Below, in pieces: positions 44,224 to 51,555 of a DNA stretch of 64,000 nucleotides (position 1 is its first letter; the number at the start of each line of letters is the position of its first letter). The position numbers and the translations under genes were made by a program. Source of the stretch: JBFWRK01 sp050248955 (lineage in GTDB: Bacteria; Actinomycetota; Acidimicrobiia; Acidimicrobiales; Ilumatobacteraceae); assembly GCA_050248955.1 (NCBI GenBank), contig JBFWRK010000002.1:310001-374000 (forward strand), given 5' to 3'. The notes below the pieces were generated by a model, which was not told the origin of the DNA, searched no databases, and worked only from the letters and a program-made list of their open reading frames with translations.

Positions 44224-44781
44224 TTTGTCAAGGGCGCAGACCGACACCTCGCTGCGGACGAGAAGCACAAGAGGCACTCCGAAGGTGCCTCTTGACCTGA
44301 AGTACTGGCAGCGGCAGCGCGGCTGCGGTGCCAGTCGCCATCACGGCTCGGCCGTTCGGGATCACCGCAGACCTCGCTTGGACGGGGATCGGCCGTCTCA
44401 CGCGCGTAGCTCGATGCGTGCTACCGGGGGGCACACGGGCGATCGCTCGCACCCAGAAGTCGGGCACGGCAGAACAGGCAGGTTGAAGCGACAACCGGCC
44501 GCGCAGTGGCGCGGTGTTGCCACGAGATGCCGCCCTCGAACGACGGATCCCGAGCGTTCGCGAAGCGCCATCTACCGGCACTTTGGGGCGATGCCCCACG
44601 ACGTTCTGGCTGCGCGTTCGGGTTCACTGGGCATCCCCTTGACGCGACCGGAACCGTCGCTATGTACGGCGCGTCGTCCCTGGCGTTCAAGCGTGGCGTG
44701 CGTGTTCGATGCTGATTGCGGCGGAGATCCAGCGCTCGTCGACGAGAAGCCGCCATGCGTGGAGCTCAGCCGAATGCGAGC
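44224..44781. other. No recognisable gene; left boundary of the accessory island
   Basis: This 560-base stretch has open frames on both strands but none with coherent codon use, a ribosome site or a recognisable motif. It holds the left copy of the tRNA-Glu-flank repeat (44269-44311). A short TetR-like peptide (SAIYRHFG near 44565) was judged too weak to call. It separates the TetR/ligase unit from the VOC gene. Confidence 0.6.
44269..44311. repeat. Left copy of the tRNA-Glu-flank direct repeat (att-like)
   Basis: This 43-base segment matches 49829-49872 at all but three positions (two substitutions and a one-base indel). The shared parts are aagaggcactccgaag, gtgcctct, gacctg and agtactggcag. 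At the right copy it spans the tRNA-Glu terminator hairpin and the last six bases of the tRNA (CTGCCA on the tRNA strand). Here no tRNA is attached, so this looks like a displaced 3' end. Confidence 0.7.
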
Positions 44782-45957
44782 TCATGCCCCACTGACGATC
44801 ACCATTTCGTTGCCTTCGGGGTCGGCGACCCGCCAGCGATCCTCCGACTCGTCAAGGAGCCGGCCACCGGCTGCGACGGTCGTGGCGAGGCGCGTCTGCG
44901 CGAGGTCCGACGGCACCGCGAGCTCGAAGTGGATGCGGTTGCGCTGCCGGCGCCGCTCGGTCTCCGAAGCATCGAGCTCTTGGAACACCAGCGCCGGGTT
45001 CAGCCGCCGCGGATCGTGGATGTCGATGATCCCGGCTCGTCGGTCGTGGGTGTATCCGAGTGCGGCGACCCAGAACGCGCGGACTGCGGCGACGTCGGCG
45101 GCGTCGAGGACGAGCTGAGCGAAGCGCGGCAGCCCCGGATCCGCAGTGGCCCCGAGTTCGCGGGCAGCTCTCTGGAGGTTTCCGGCGAGGTCGGTGAAGT
45201 CGAGCTCGAGGCCGTGGGCGTCGTCTTCCCACTGGTCCTTACCGCTGTCGATGATCACGAGCCCGGGGCGCAGGTCGACCAGCAGCGGGAAGCCCGTGTC
45301 GTCGGCCAGCGCCGCTGCTGCGGCGGCCAGGTCATGCTGCTGCGTCGGCGAGGTGGTGCGGTAGCACGCCATCGCGCTGAACACCGCCTGCCAGTCGGCT
45401 GTCCCGATCCTCTCGCCGAGCGCCTCGCCCGGCACCAGGTCGACCTCGTTGCCGTCGGGGTCGGTGTGGCAGACCCCGAACGGTCCGGATGCCTCACCAA
45501 GACTCGCCTGCTCGACCGCCGCGGCCGGCCGCACCACGTCGAGGTGGATGCGGTTTCGAAGCGGCCGCGGCTCCGTCGACCGCCGGATCCGTATCGCGGG
45601 GTCGCGCCGCAACGGATCCGCCAAACCGCCGTCCTCCCCAGGCGCGTAGTCGAGCACCCGCTGCCAGAACCGTCTCACCACAGTCGGGTTCGCGGATTCG
45701 AACACGACGCTCAGGTGCTGCAGCACGGCAGGGCTGGCGGCCAGCCCGAGATCCCGCGCGGCCGCCGACACCGCCTCGGCGTGCTCGTCTGAGTCGAGGC
45801 GCACCCGCGTGCCTGTCGCGCGCAGGTCGACCACGATCTCGGCCGACAGCTCCACGATGCGCCCGGCCAGCGCAGCCCCCTCGATCAGCGACGGCGCGTC
45901 GAACCATGCCGTCGCAACGCCATCGACCAGTCGCCAATCCGTTCCGATCTCTGTCAT
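44782..45957 (-). CDS. Tandem VOC-fold protein with pterin-dehydratase-like segments
   Basis: 391 residues from ATG at 45957. The protein has two similar halves. Each has an N-terminal stretch resembling a pterin-4a-carbinolamine dehydratase fold (GRIVELSAEIVVDLRATGTR; GLELDFTDLAGNLQRAAREL) followed by a VOC/glyoxalase-like unit (PLRNRIHLDVV...CHTDPDGNEVDLVPG; RRQRNRIHFELAV...RVADPEGNEMVIVSG). The metal-binding His/Glu of VOC enzymes is partly present (RIHLD, RIHFE, GNEV/GNEM). The HH dyad of true dehydratases is absent. Function is unknown; such proteins bind small ligands or confer resistance. Confidence 0.8.
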   Translation of the reverse strand: MTEIGTDWRLVDGVATAWFDAPSLIEGAALAGRIVELSAEIVVDLRATGTRVRLDSDEHAEAVSAAARDLGLAASPAVLQHLSVVFESANPTVVRRFWQRVLDYAPGEDGGLADPLRRDPAIRIRRSTEPRPLRNRIHLDVVRPAAAVEQASLGEASGPFGVCHTDPDGNEVDLVPGEALGERIGTADWQAVFSAMACYRTTSPTQQHDLAAAAAALADDTGFPLLVDLRPGLVIIDSGKDQWEDDAHGLELDFTDLAGNLQRAARELGATADPGLPRFAQLVLDAADVAAVRAFWVAALGYTHDRRAGIIDIHDPRRLNPALVFQELDASETERRRQRNRIHFELAVPSDLAQTRLATTVAAGGRLLDESEDRWRVADPEGNEMVIVSGA

Positions 45958-46268
45958 GCCCGGCACCGTAGAGCCCATTCCGGACGATCTCCTTCCGGAT
46001 AGCGATGATGTCCCGGCCAGGGCATTGAGGTACGCCCTGATCATGATCAGGCTCGGCGTCACCTGATCACGTACTGCCGGGCCGCGTGGCCGACCACATG
46101 GGATCATGTGAGCGATGGCGCGGGCGTCCACCATGCGGTCCCTCGCTTCGAGTTTGCCGTGGGCCCGGTATGCCGACTCAATCGCGATCTCGACGTGTGT
46201 GCCGCTTGCGATGTTCGCGATCGCGAGTGCACCGAATCGGCGTTACGGGCGGGGCCGAGTCCGCCGAG

Positions 46269-46290
46269 AGGTGTCACAGAACGCGCGGCC
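46269..46290 (+). repeat. Left copy of a 22-bp direct repeat
   Basis: aggtgtcacagaacgcgcgg plus cc matches the copy at 47545-47566 at 20 of 22 positions. It sits exactly where recognisable recombinase sequence begins. Confidence 0.7.
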
Positions 46291-46724
46291 GCACCACGGG
46301 GCGATCGCACATCGAGGACCTCGGCGTCGAGCGTGGGCAGCGCACACTGCGGGTGATCGGCAACGGCAACCAACCCGCGGTGGTGCCGTTGGTGCAACGC
46401 ACGGCCCGCACGATCGACCTCGTCATCGGTGAACGGGCCAGTGGCCCGATCCTGGTGCGCCGCGACGGTCAACGCCTCGATCGACGCACCGCCCACCGCT
46501 GGGTACGGGCGATCGCGAAGCGGGCCGGGATCGGTTTGGTGCATCCGCACATGCTGCGGGCTGCGTTCATCATGGCCGCCCTCGATGCTGGGGTGCCGCT
46601 GCACGATGTGCAACTCGCTGCCCGCCATGCTGACCCGAGGACCACGACGATCTACGACCGACGACGCCAAGACTTCGACCGTCACGCCGCCTACGTCGTC
46701 GCCGCCTTCATCACCGGCGGCTGA
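46291..46724 (+). pseudogene. Tyrosine recombinase, 5'-truncated
   Basis: From about 46300 the frame encodes the C-terminal catalytic part of an XerC/D-like site-specific recombinase: IEDLGVERGQRTLRVIGNGN, then RRDGQRLDRRTAHRWVRAI, HPHMLRAAF (HxxR), AARHADPRTT (second His) and TTIYDRRR with the nucleophilic Tyr. The N-terminal core-binding domain and the first catalytic Arg (usually TGLRxSE) are missing; the 200 bases upstream in this frame do not look like protein. Truncation coincides with the 22-bp repeat. It is probably inactive alone but marks the region as mobile. Confidence 0.8.
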
Positions 46725-46885
46725 CCACCCACCAACCTCGAGCACCGGCGGCCACACCCTGGAGCTGGCCACGCAACGCGGTCAACGCCCCCAACCCGAC
46801 CGCGCTCGTCGCGGCGTGACCGTCCGGCACCTCGGTGACAGTGCCCCACGTCGACTGGTGCAGGCATTCGAGGTCGATCGTCGAC

Positions 46886-46918
46886 CATAACGCTTGTCGT
46901 TCATAACGCGTGGCGTTA
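46886..46918. promoter_or_regulatory. Operator of the HigBA module
   Basis: cataacgc occurs twice (46886-46893 and 46902-46909). The second copy opens a perfect palindrome, taacgc-gtg-gcgtta (46904-46918), ending 11 bases before the toxin start; a second dyad aacg...cgtt lies at 46889-46900. This is the expected site for HigA autorepression. Confidence 0.6.
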
Positions 46919-46929
46919 CACTGTGCCGT

Positions 46930-47211
46930 GTGCTGCAGTCCTTTCGTGACAAGGACACCGAACGGGTGTGGCAGCGCGAACGATCGAAGCGGTTCGATCA
47001 ACAGACCCAGCGTGCCGCCCTCCGAAAGCTGCTGATCCTGGACGCCGCCGATCAGCTCGGAGACCTCCGAGTCCCTCCGGGAGACCGGCTGGAGAAGCTC
47101 AAGGGCGACCGCGCCAACACCTACAGCATCCGCATCAACGAACAGTGGCGCATCTGCTTCCAATGGACGACTGCGGGACCCGAAGACGTCGAAATCGTGG
47201 ACTACCACTGA
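46930..47211 (+). CDS. higB: HigB-type toxin (RelE/ParE superfamily)
   Basis: 93 residues from GTG at 46930 (VLQSFRDKDTERVWQRERSK), the usual HigB length. Conserved features are LRKLLILDAADQLGDLRVPP, GDRLEKLKGDR, YSIRINEQWRICFQW and the C-terminal EVEIVDYH-like VEIVDYH. This is the ribosome-dependent mRNA interferase fold; the Arg and His of the active site are in the C-terminal third. It is followed eleven bases later by its antitoxin, the toxin-first order typical of higBA. Confidence 0.92.
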   Translation: MLQSFRDKDTERVWQRERSKRFDQQTQRAALRKLLILDAADQLGDLRVPPGDRLEKLKGDRANTYSIRINEQWRICFQWTTAGPEDVEIVDYH

Positions 47212-47222
47212 GAGGAGACGAG

Positions 47223-47525
47223 ATGACCAGCGCACCAACCATGGCCCCGATCCACCCAGGGGAGATCCTGCAGCTTGAGTACCTCGAGCCGCTGGGCGTC
47301 ACCCAGCACCGCGTCGCGGTCGCGGTCGGGGTACCACCGCGGCGGATCAACGAGATCGTGCACGGCAAGCGCGGCATCACCGCCGATACCGCCCTTCGTC
47401 TTGCCCGGTACTTCGGAACCAGCGAACGGTTCTGGTTGAACCTGCAGAGCCGCTACGAACTCGAGATCGAGCGTGACCGGCTCGCAGGAACCCTCGACCA
47501 GATCGAACCCCTCGCCGCCGGATAG
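47223..47525 (+). CDS. higA: HigA-type antitoxin (XRE helix-turn-helix)
   Basis: 100 residues from ATG at 47223, behind GAGAGGAGA. The VapI/HigA signature is complete: IHPGEILQLEYLEPLGVTQH, AVAVGVPPRRINEIVHGKRG and TADTALRLARYFGTSERFWL, then NLQSRYELE. It neutralises HigB and represses the operon through the upstream dyads. The right copy of the 22-bp repeat begins 20 bases after its stop. Confidence 0.93.
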   Translation: MTSAPTMAPIHPGEILQLEYLEPLGVTQHRVAVAVGVPPRRINEIVHGKRGITADTALRLARYFGTSERFWLNLQSRYELEIERDRLAGTLDQIEPLAAG

Positions 47526-47832
47526 ATCAGGCCCACCGGACGGCAGGTGTCACCAAACGCGCGGCCCGACGGCCGCGCACCCTGCCCCTGAACGCCGGCG
47601 CGGTCGCGCCGAGCGGCACGGTTAGAACGAACATCGAGCGGCTCCACGCCCGCGCTCAGGTTGGACTGCGAGACTGTGAGTCTTTCGACGGTGATGCAGG
47701 AGCGGTCATGGCGAAGCTGATCGCCCCAGAACGCCGGCTCGAGGTCGGGCGTCGCGAGCGAGCAGCAGGCGCCCACCGCCGAGTGAGAACCATCGGCGTT
47801 GCAACGAGCTCAACAAGCACAACGATGATGCG
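47526..47832. other. No gene recognised; contains repeat and palindrome
   Basis: The 307 bases after higA hold the 22-bp repeat copy (47545-47566) and a perfect 8-bp dyad gcgcggcc-cgac-ggccgcgc (47559-47578) that overlaps it and could terminate higBA. A short open frame from ATG 47708 begins MAKLIAPERRLEVGRR, slightly like the start of GNAT acetyltransferases, but it soon runs antisense into the MarR gene; I do not call it. Confidence 0.6.
47545..47566 (+). repeat. Right copy of the 22-bp direct repeat
   Basis: aggtgtcaccaaacgcgcgg plus cc; partner of 46269-46290. The two copies bracket the recombinase fragment and higBA, 1.3 kb in all. Confidence 0.7.
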
Positions 47833-48252
47833 TCAACCGAGCTTGCCGAGCAGGCGGACCAGCGTGGCGCGCTCGCGATCACTGAGCGGCTCGAGGACGA
47901 TGTTCTGCACGTCGGCCAGCACAGCGTCGAGCTGTTGCAGCGTCTTGAGGCCGCGCGCGGTGATCGCGATCACGTTCCGACGCCTGTCGTCGACGTCCGG
48001 CGTTCGACTCACTAGACCACTGGCCACGAGTTCGTTGACAGCGGCCACGATGTCGCTGCGATCAATCCCGGTTCGTCGGCCAAGGTCAGCCTGGCTGGTG
48101 TGTCCGCACTCGTCGAGCGCCGCGAGCAGCCGGAAGTGGTACCCGCGGAGGCCCTCGCGGCCAAAGGCGTCGTGCAGGATCTGCTGGGCGCGAGCGTTCG
48201 CACGGCTGAGCAGCCAGGTCGGCTGTCCGCTGACACGTCGCAGTGCGGTCAT
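47833..48252 (-). CDS. MarR-family transcriptional regulator
   Basis: 139 residues from ATG at 48252. The winged helix is clear: LLAALDECGHTSQADLGRRT, GIDRSDIVAAVNELVASGLV and the wing SRTPDVDDRRRNVIAITARG. The dimerisation helices are at both ends. The longer open frame upstream is antisense to the divergent gene and unreal. It shares an 78-base gap and a double operator with that gene. Confidence 0.92.
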   Translation of the reverse strand: MTALRRVSGQPTWLLSRANARAQQILHDAFGREGLRGYHFRLLAALDECGHTSQADLGRRTGIDRSDIVAAVNELVASGLVSRTPDVDDRRRNVIAITARGLKTLQQLDAVLADVQNIVLEPLSDRERATLVRLLGKLG

Positions 48253-48272
48253 CCCCGTGAGCCTAGGGGATT

Positions 48273-48313
48273 GTTGGTACGCCCAACGACTGTTATCGTT
48301 GGTGGCACCAACG
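48273..48313. promoter_or_regulatory. Double MarR-type operator between divergent genes
   Basis: gttgg-tacgc-ccaac (48273-48287) and cgttggt-ggc-accaacg (48297-48313) are two dyads sharing the GTTGGT half-site, 24 bases centre to centre. They lie between the two MarR-like genes and could let one dimer pair silence both promoters. Confidence 0.65.
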
Positions 48314-48330
48314 ATCTGCTGGAGGTGCAG

Positions 48331-48741
48331 GTGACAACGCCGTTCGGACCTCAACTCATCGGTGAGACCGAGAAGACGCTCAATGCGATCCTTCGCCGCG
48401 TGCTCGAAGGCACCGGGCTGAGCGAACCCCAATGGGTCACGTTGCGGCTCGCCGGCCAGCTGGACGAGGTCGACCGCCAAGCATTCGTGATCGAGCTCAC
48501 CGACCGGGCGCACTTCACCGACTCTGCACAGCTCGTCGATCAGCTCACCGAGCGCGGGCTGCTCGAGGGCGGCCAGTTGACCGCCAAGGGTCGGGACCTC
48601 GTCGAGACCGTACAGACCGTGATCGCCGAGACGACAGCCCCAATCTGGCATGACCTCACCACCGACGATGTCGTCGCCACCGAGCGACTCCTCAACGAGA
48701 TCCTCCGTCGCAGCCGTCACGCACTCGCCAACCCCCAGTGA
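48331..48741 (+). CDS. MarR-like winged-helix protein
   Basis: 136 residues from GTG at 48331, with GGAGGT six bases upstream. The pattern of MarR helices is present: QLIGETEKTLNAILRRVLEG, LSEPQWVTLRLA, then LVDQLTERGLLEGGQLTAKG, although the recognition helix is less conserved than in its divergent neighbour. The C-terminal helix (LTTDDVVATERLLNEILRRS) matches the MarR dimer interface. This family often senses phenolic ligands. Together they form a divergent regulator pair. Confidence 0.78.
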   Translation: MTTPFGPQLIGETEKTLNAILRRVLEGTGLSEPQWVTLRLAGQLDEVDRQAFVIELTDRAHFTDSAQLVDQLTERGLLEGGQLTAKGRDLVETVQTVIAETTAPIWHDLTTDDVVATERLLNEILRRSRHALANPQ

Positions 48742-48963
48742 AACGATCGATATCCGATTCACCTGAGGCGCCGATGTGTCTCGCCGCGCTGAGCGTCACC
48801 CAACGCCGGCTCCGGGCCGCTGATCTGTGCGTGTACCTCCGGACGGTGAGCTAGCGCATCACGGCAGATGTGAGCAATCCAAGTTTGGACGTTCGCCTCT
48901 AGCGGTGTTTCGAAGTCCGACAGATGCTGGAGTCTGGAGGAGCGCGTCGAAGGGAGGTGTCGC

Positions 48964-49605
48964 ATGGCCCGAAGTCACGGGACGACCACAATTCAAAGAG
49001 AGATCGCGCAGGGGGCACCTGATGTTCACAATCAGTCGGATCGTGTAGATGCGGAGGGCCCCTCGCGTCCTCACGCAAGGAGTCGCACCGTCGCCGCGAT
49101 CGGGACGTGGTTGGGAACGAGCACTTGGCCGGCGTACTGCGCGGCGGGGATCACCGCGGCGTACGGATTACTCAAGGCCTACTGGGTGTTCGGCGGCACT
49201 GCCCTTTGGTCCATCGCTCCGCTCTCACAAGAGATGATCGACAAGGTGCGATCGCACACCGCCCCAACATGGTTCGTGGTCGCAGATGCCGTCAGCGTGG
49301 TGCTCGCCGTGGCGGGCGTCTTGTTCGCCCTGGCGACTGTGCGCCCACGGCGGTGGCTACCGATATGGCTGGTCCGATGGTCGCTGTGGCCGCTCGCCAC
49401 GTTCATGGTGGTGCTGCGCGCGATGTTGTCGATCCTCGGTGACGTGCAACAGATTGCATTTGGTGAGTCCGGTGCACTCACCCACACGGCCCTGTGGGAC
49501 TTGGCCTTGTGGTCGCCGTTGTTCCTCATCTGGGGTCTGCTGTGGGCAGCGACTGCACTGACATATACCCGCCGCGCCCGCACGACCAGAGAACGGGTCG
49601 CATAG
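48964..49605 (+). CDS. Hypothetical four-helix membrane protein
   Basis: 213 residues from ATG at 48964, behind GGGAGGTG. A 40-residue polar N-terminus is followed by about four membrane segments: near 55-72 (WPAYCAAGITAAYGLLKAYW), 100-120 (WFVVADAVSVVLAVAGVLFA), 135-155 (WSLWPLATFMVVLRAMLSIL) and 178-198. The layout and the YWVFGGTALW segment resemble DUF3995-type small membrane proteins; I am not certain. It is the last gene of the presumed island. The 260 bases after it contain no gene. Confidence 0.65.
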   Translation: MARSHGTTTIQREIAQGAPDVHNQSDRVDAEGPSRPHARSRTVAAIGTWLGTSTWPAYCAAGITAAYGLLKAYWVFGGTALWSIAPLSQEMIDKVRSHTAPTWFVVADAVSVVLAVAGVLFALATVRPRRWLPIWLVRWSLWPLATFMVVLRAMLSILGDVQQIAFGESGALTHTALWDLALWSPLFLIWGLLWAATALTYTRRARTTRERVA

Positions 49606-49828
49606 GCGGCGCGCCATCCGGATACGTGCGCGCATGCTCTCGCCGAAGCCGCACTGAGATCGGTAGGGGTGCGGTTCGCAAGCCGCAGTCGCGCACAGAT
49701 GGGACTGCCCAGACGATCGTGGCGCGGGCGCACGTAGGACATCATCAGGGCGGCAGAAACGCCGCGCCGCAGGCAACTCTTCTACGGCACGACAGTTGGG
49801 CGACCATCGGCCGGGAACGCTCGTGCCG

Positions 49829-49872
49829 AAGAGGCACTCCGAAGAGTGCCTCTCGACCTGGAGTACTGGCAG
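49829..49872. repeat. Right copy of the tRNA-Glu-flank direct repeat (att-like)
   Basis: 44 bases, partner of 44269-44311. It includes the hairpin below and the CTGCCA 3' end of tRNA-Glu. Together the copies delimit 5.6 kb. Confidence 0.7.
49831..49852 (-). terminator. Terminator hairpin of tRNA-Glu
   Basis: gaggcactc-cgaa-gagtgcctc: a 9-bp perfect stem; on the tRNA strand the loop is UUCG closed by C-G, a very stable tetraloop. It starts 14 bases after the tRNA 3' end. There is no strong T tract. Confidence 0.65.
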
Positions 49873-49942
49873 CCCCTACGGGATTCGAACCCGTGCCGCC
49901 ACCTTGAGAGGGTGGTGTCCTAGGCCACTAGACGAAGGGGCC
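49867..49942 (-). tRNA. tRNA-Glu (anticodon CTC)
   Basis: On the minus strand the acceptor GGCCCCT pairs with AGGGGCT (one G-T wobble), with discriminator G and an encoded CCA. The anticodon stem is CCACC/GGTGG around loop CTCTCAA, anticodon CTC. The T arm is ACGGG-TTCGAAT-CCCGT. The 3' tip is part of the repeat found again 5.6 kb to the left. Confidence 0.95.
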
Positions 49943-50050
49943 AGTAGCGGCTCGTGACGATAGCAGCGGGGCGACCGGCGACCAACCGAGCGGGTGACGT
50001 CGCAGGCCAGGAGACGACGACGGCCGGCCACGAGGCCGGCCGTCAGCGAG

Positions 50051-50122
50051 CTGGGGAGAGAGGACTCGAACCCCTAAAGGCAGGACCAGAACCTGCTGTG
50101 TTGCCAATTACACCACTCCCCA
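50051..50122 (-). tRNA. tRNA-Gln (anticodon CTG)
   Basis: On the minus strand the acceptor TGGGGAG pairs with CTCCCCA. The anticodon stem GCAGG/CCTGC encloses TTCTGGT, anticodon CTG, and the T arm contains GGTTCGAGTCC. CCA is not encoded, unlike the neighbouring tRNA-Glu. It lies 108 bases upstream of tRNA-Glu on the same strand, so both may come from one transcript. Confidence 0.94.
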
Positions 50123-50211
50123 TGGAGCGCCCCGAGATGCTAGCGGCGGGGCCCCGACCTTCGCACACCGTTGCGCTGCTAGGTTCGCCGCGCCCGAGGA
50201 AGGGGATGCTG

Positions 50212-50613
50212 ATGGCCTATCTCAAGCCGCCCATGTTCACGCAGAAGGTCTTCAACCGGCTGGCGATGATGCTCCACATCGGCGGCTCGGAGACGCTGCG
50301 CGTCGCCGGCCGTTCGACCGGGAAGATCCAGGAGATCCCGGTGATCCCGCTCGATCACGGGGGCGAGCGCTACCTCGTCTCGCCCAGGGGCGAGACGGAG
50401 TGGGTCCGCAACCTGCGTGCCGCCGGGAAATGCGATCTGGCCGGCAAGTCGGGCGGGTCGAAGACGTACGCCGCGACCGAGGTGCCGGTGGACGATCGCG
50501 CCGAGATCCTCACCGCGTACCAAGCAAAGGCGGGCAAGACCGTGGCGGCGTACTTCCGCAAGCTCCCCGCCGCCGCAGACCACCCGGTGTTCCGACTCGC
50601 GGCGACCAGCTGA
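50212..50613 (+). CDS. Deazaflavin (F420)-dependent nitroreductase-family protein
   Basis: 133 residues from ATG at 50212 (MAYLKPPMFTQKVFNRLAMM), with AGGAAGG upstream. The DUF385/DDN-type split barrel shows as LRVAGRSTGKIQEIPVIPLD, RYLVSPRGETEWVRNLRAAG and a short C-terminal helix. Members bind cofactor F420 and reduce quinones, nitro compounds or lipids. This is one of the pointers to an actinobacterium. It stands alone. Confidence 0.88.
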   Translation: MAYLKPPMFTQKVFNRLAMMLHIGGSETLRVAGRSTGKIQEIPVIPLDHGGERYLVSPRGETEWVRNLRAAGKCDLAGKSGGSKTYAATEVPVDDRAEILTAYQAKAGKTVAAYFRKLPAAADHPVFRLAATS

Positions 50614-50649
50614 CGAACGGCGGGGCCGTGCGTCACCGGCGCTGCAGCG

Positions 50650-51555
50650 TCAGCCGGTCAGGCGCCAGAGCCGCTCGAAGCCGATGATCCGGCCGACCGC
50701 GACGCCGACCGCCTCCTTCGCCTCACGGCCACGGGCCGTCGCGCCCGATACCGGACTGGAGCGGGTCGGCGAGGTGTACGCCTCGAACCCGAGCTCCTCG
50801 GCGATGAGGCGGATGCGCAACGAGTGGAACGGATCGCTCACCAGGAGGATCCGCTCGATGCCGCCTGCGCTGAACAGGTCGGCGGCGTTGGCGAGCGACT
50901 CCCACGACGATCGCCCCTGCTGCTCCTGCACGATGACGTCGCTCGGCACGCCGCGCTCGACGAGGTAGGCAGCGGACGCCTCGGCCTCGGTGAACCGATC
51001 GCCCGGCTGGTTGCCGCCGGTGACGACGACGATGGGTGCGAGTCCGAGCTGCCACAGGTCGAACGCGTGGTCGAGCCGAGCTGCGAGCTGCGGGGACGGC
51101 CTCCCGTCGTACTGCGCAGCGCCCATCACGACGATCGCGTCCACCGGGCGGGCCTGGTCCTTGCGCCCGGTCGACCACACCTGCACGTACGTCACGACGA
51201 GGTAGCAGAACGCGGCAACCACCAGGATCGCGATCACCCTGAGCGTGCGCCGCCACCAGCGCGAGCGGGACCGCGATCGTGGGGGCAGCCGGCGGGCAGT
51301 AGCCGGGCGCTGCCGCCCGAGCGGGGGTGTCCGAGGAGCACCGGGAGTCGTCGAGTCCTCAGCGGCGAGTGGCGTCGGCGCCGTGACCGCCCAGAGCGGA
51401 TCCGCCACAGGCGCATCCGACATCGGCGCATCAGACATCGGCAGATCCGGCACCGGCAGATCCGGCACCGTCTGCGGCTCCGACGGCTCCGGCACGGGCG
51501 GATCCGGTGGACCGAGCGGGCCGGCGGGGGCGGCGGGCGGAGCCTCGTCGCTCAC
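50650..51555 (-). CDS. YdcF/ElyC-family (DUF218) membrane protein
   Basis: 301 residues from GTG at 51555. A Pro/Asp-rich cytoplasmic N-terminus (about 100 residues, with repeated DLPMSDAP-like units) leads to one membrane segment at about 107-127 (VIAILVVAAFCYLVVTYVQV), then the DUF218 domain outside: DAIVVMGAAQYDGRPSPQLA, PIVVVTGGNQPGD and ILLVSDPFHSLRIRLIAEEL. The family includes SanA and ElyC, linked to envelope integrity. It overlaps gltX by four bases (GTGA), so it is translated with it. Confidence 0.87.
   Translation of the reverse strand: MSDEAPPAAPAGPLGPPDPPVPEPSEPQTVPDLPVPDLPMSDAPMSDAPVADPLWAVTAPTPLAAEDSTTPGAPRTPPLGRQRPATARRLPPRSRSRSRWWRRTLRVIAILVVAAFCYLVVTYVQVWSTGRKDQARPVDAIVVMGAAQYDGRPSPQLAARLDHAFDLWQLGLAPIVVVTGGNQPGDRFTEAEASAAYLVERGVPSDVIVQEQQGRSSWESLANAADLFSAGGIERILLVSDPFHSLRIRLIAEELGFEAYTSPTRSSPVSGATARGREAKEAVGVAVGRIIGFERLWRLTG

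Noticed and set aside
44540..44640. Possible TetR-like fragment (SAIYRHFG)
   Set aside because: Only about ten residues fit, with no preceding helix or start codon, so chance is likely.
47708..47830. Possible N-terminus of a GNAT acetyltransferase (MAKLIAPERRLEV)
   Set aside because: Similarity ends after about 13 residues and the frame runs antisense into the MarR gene.
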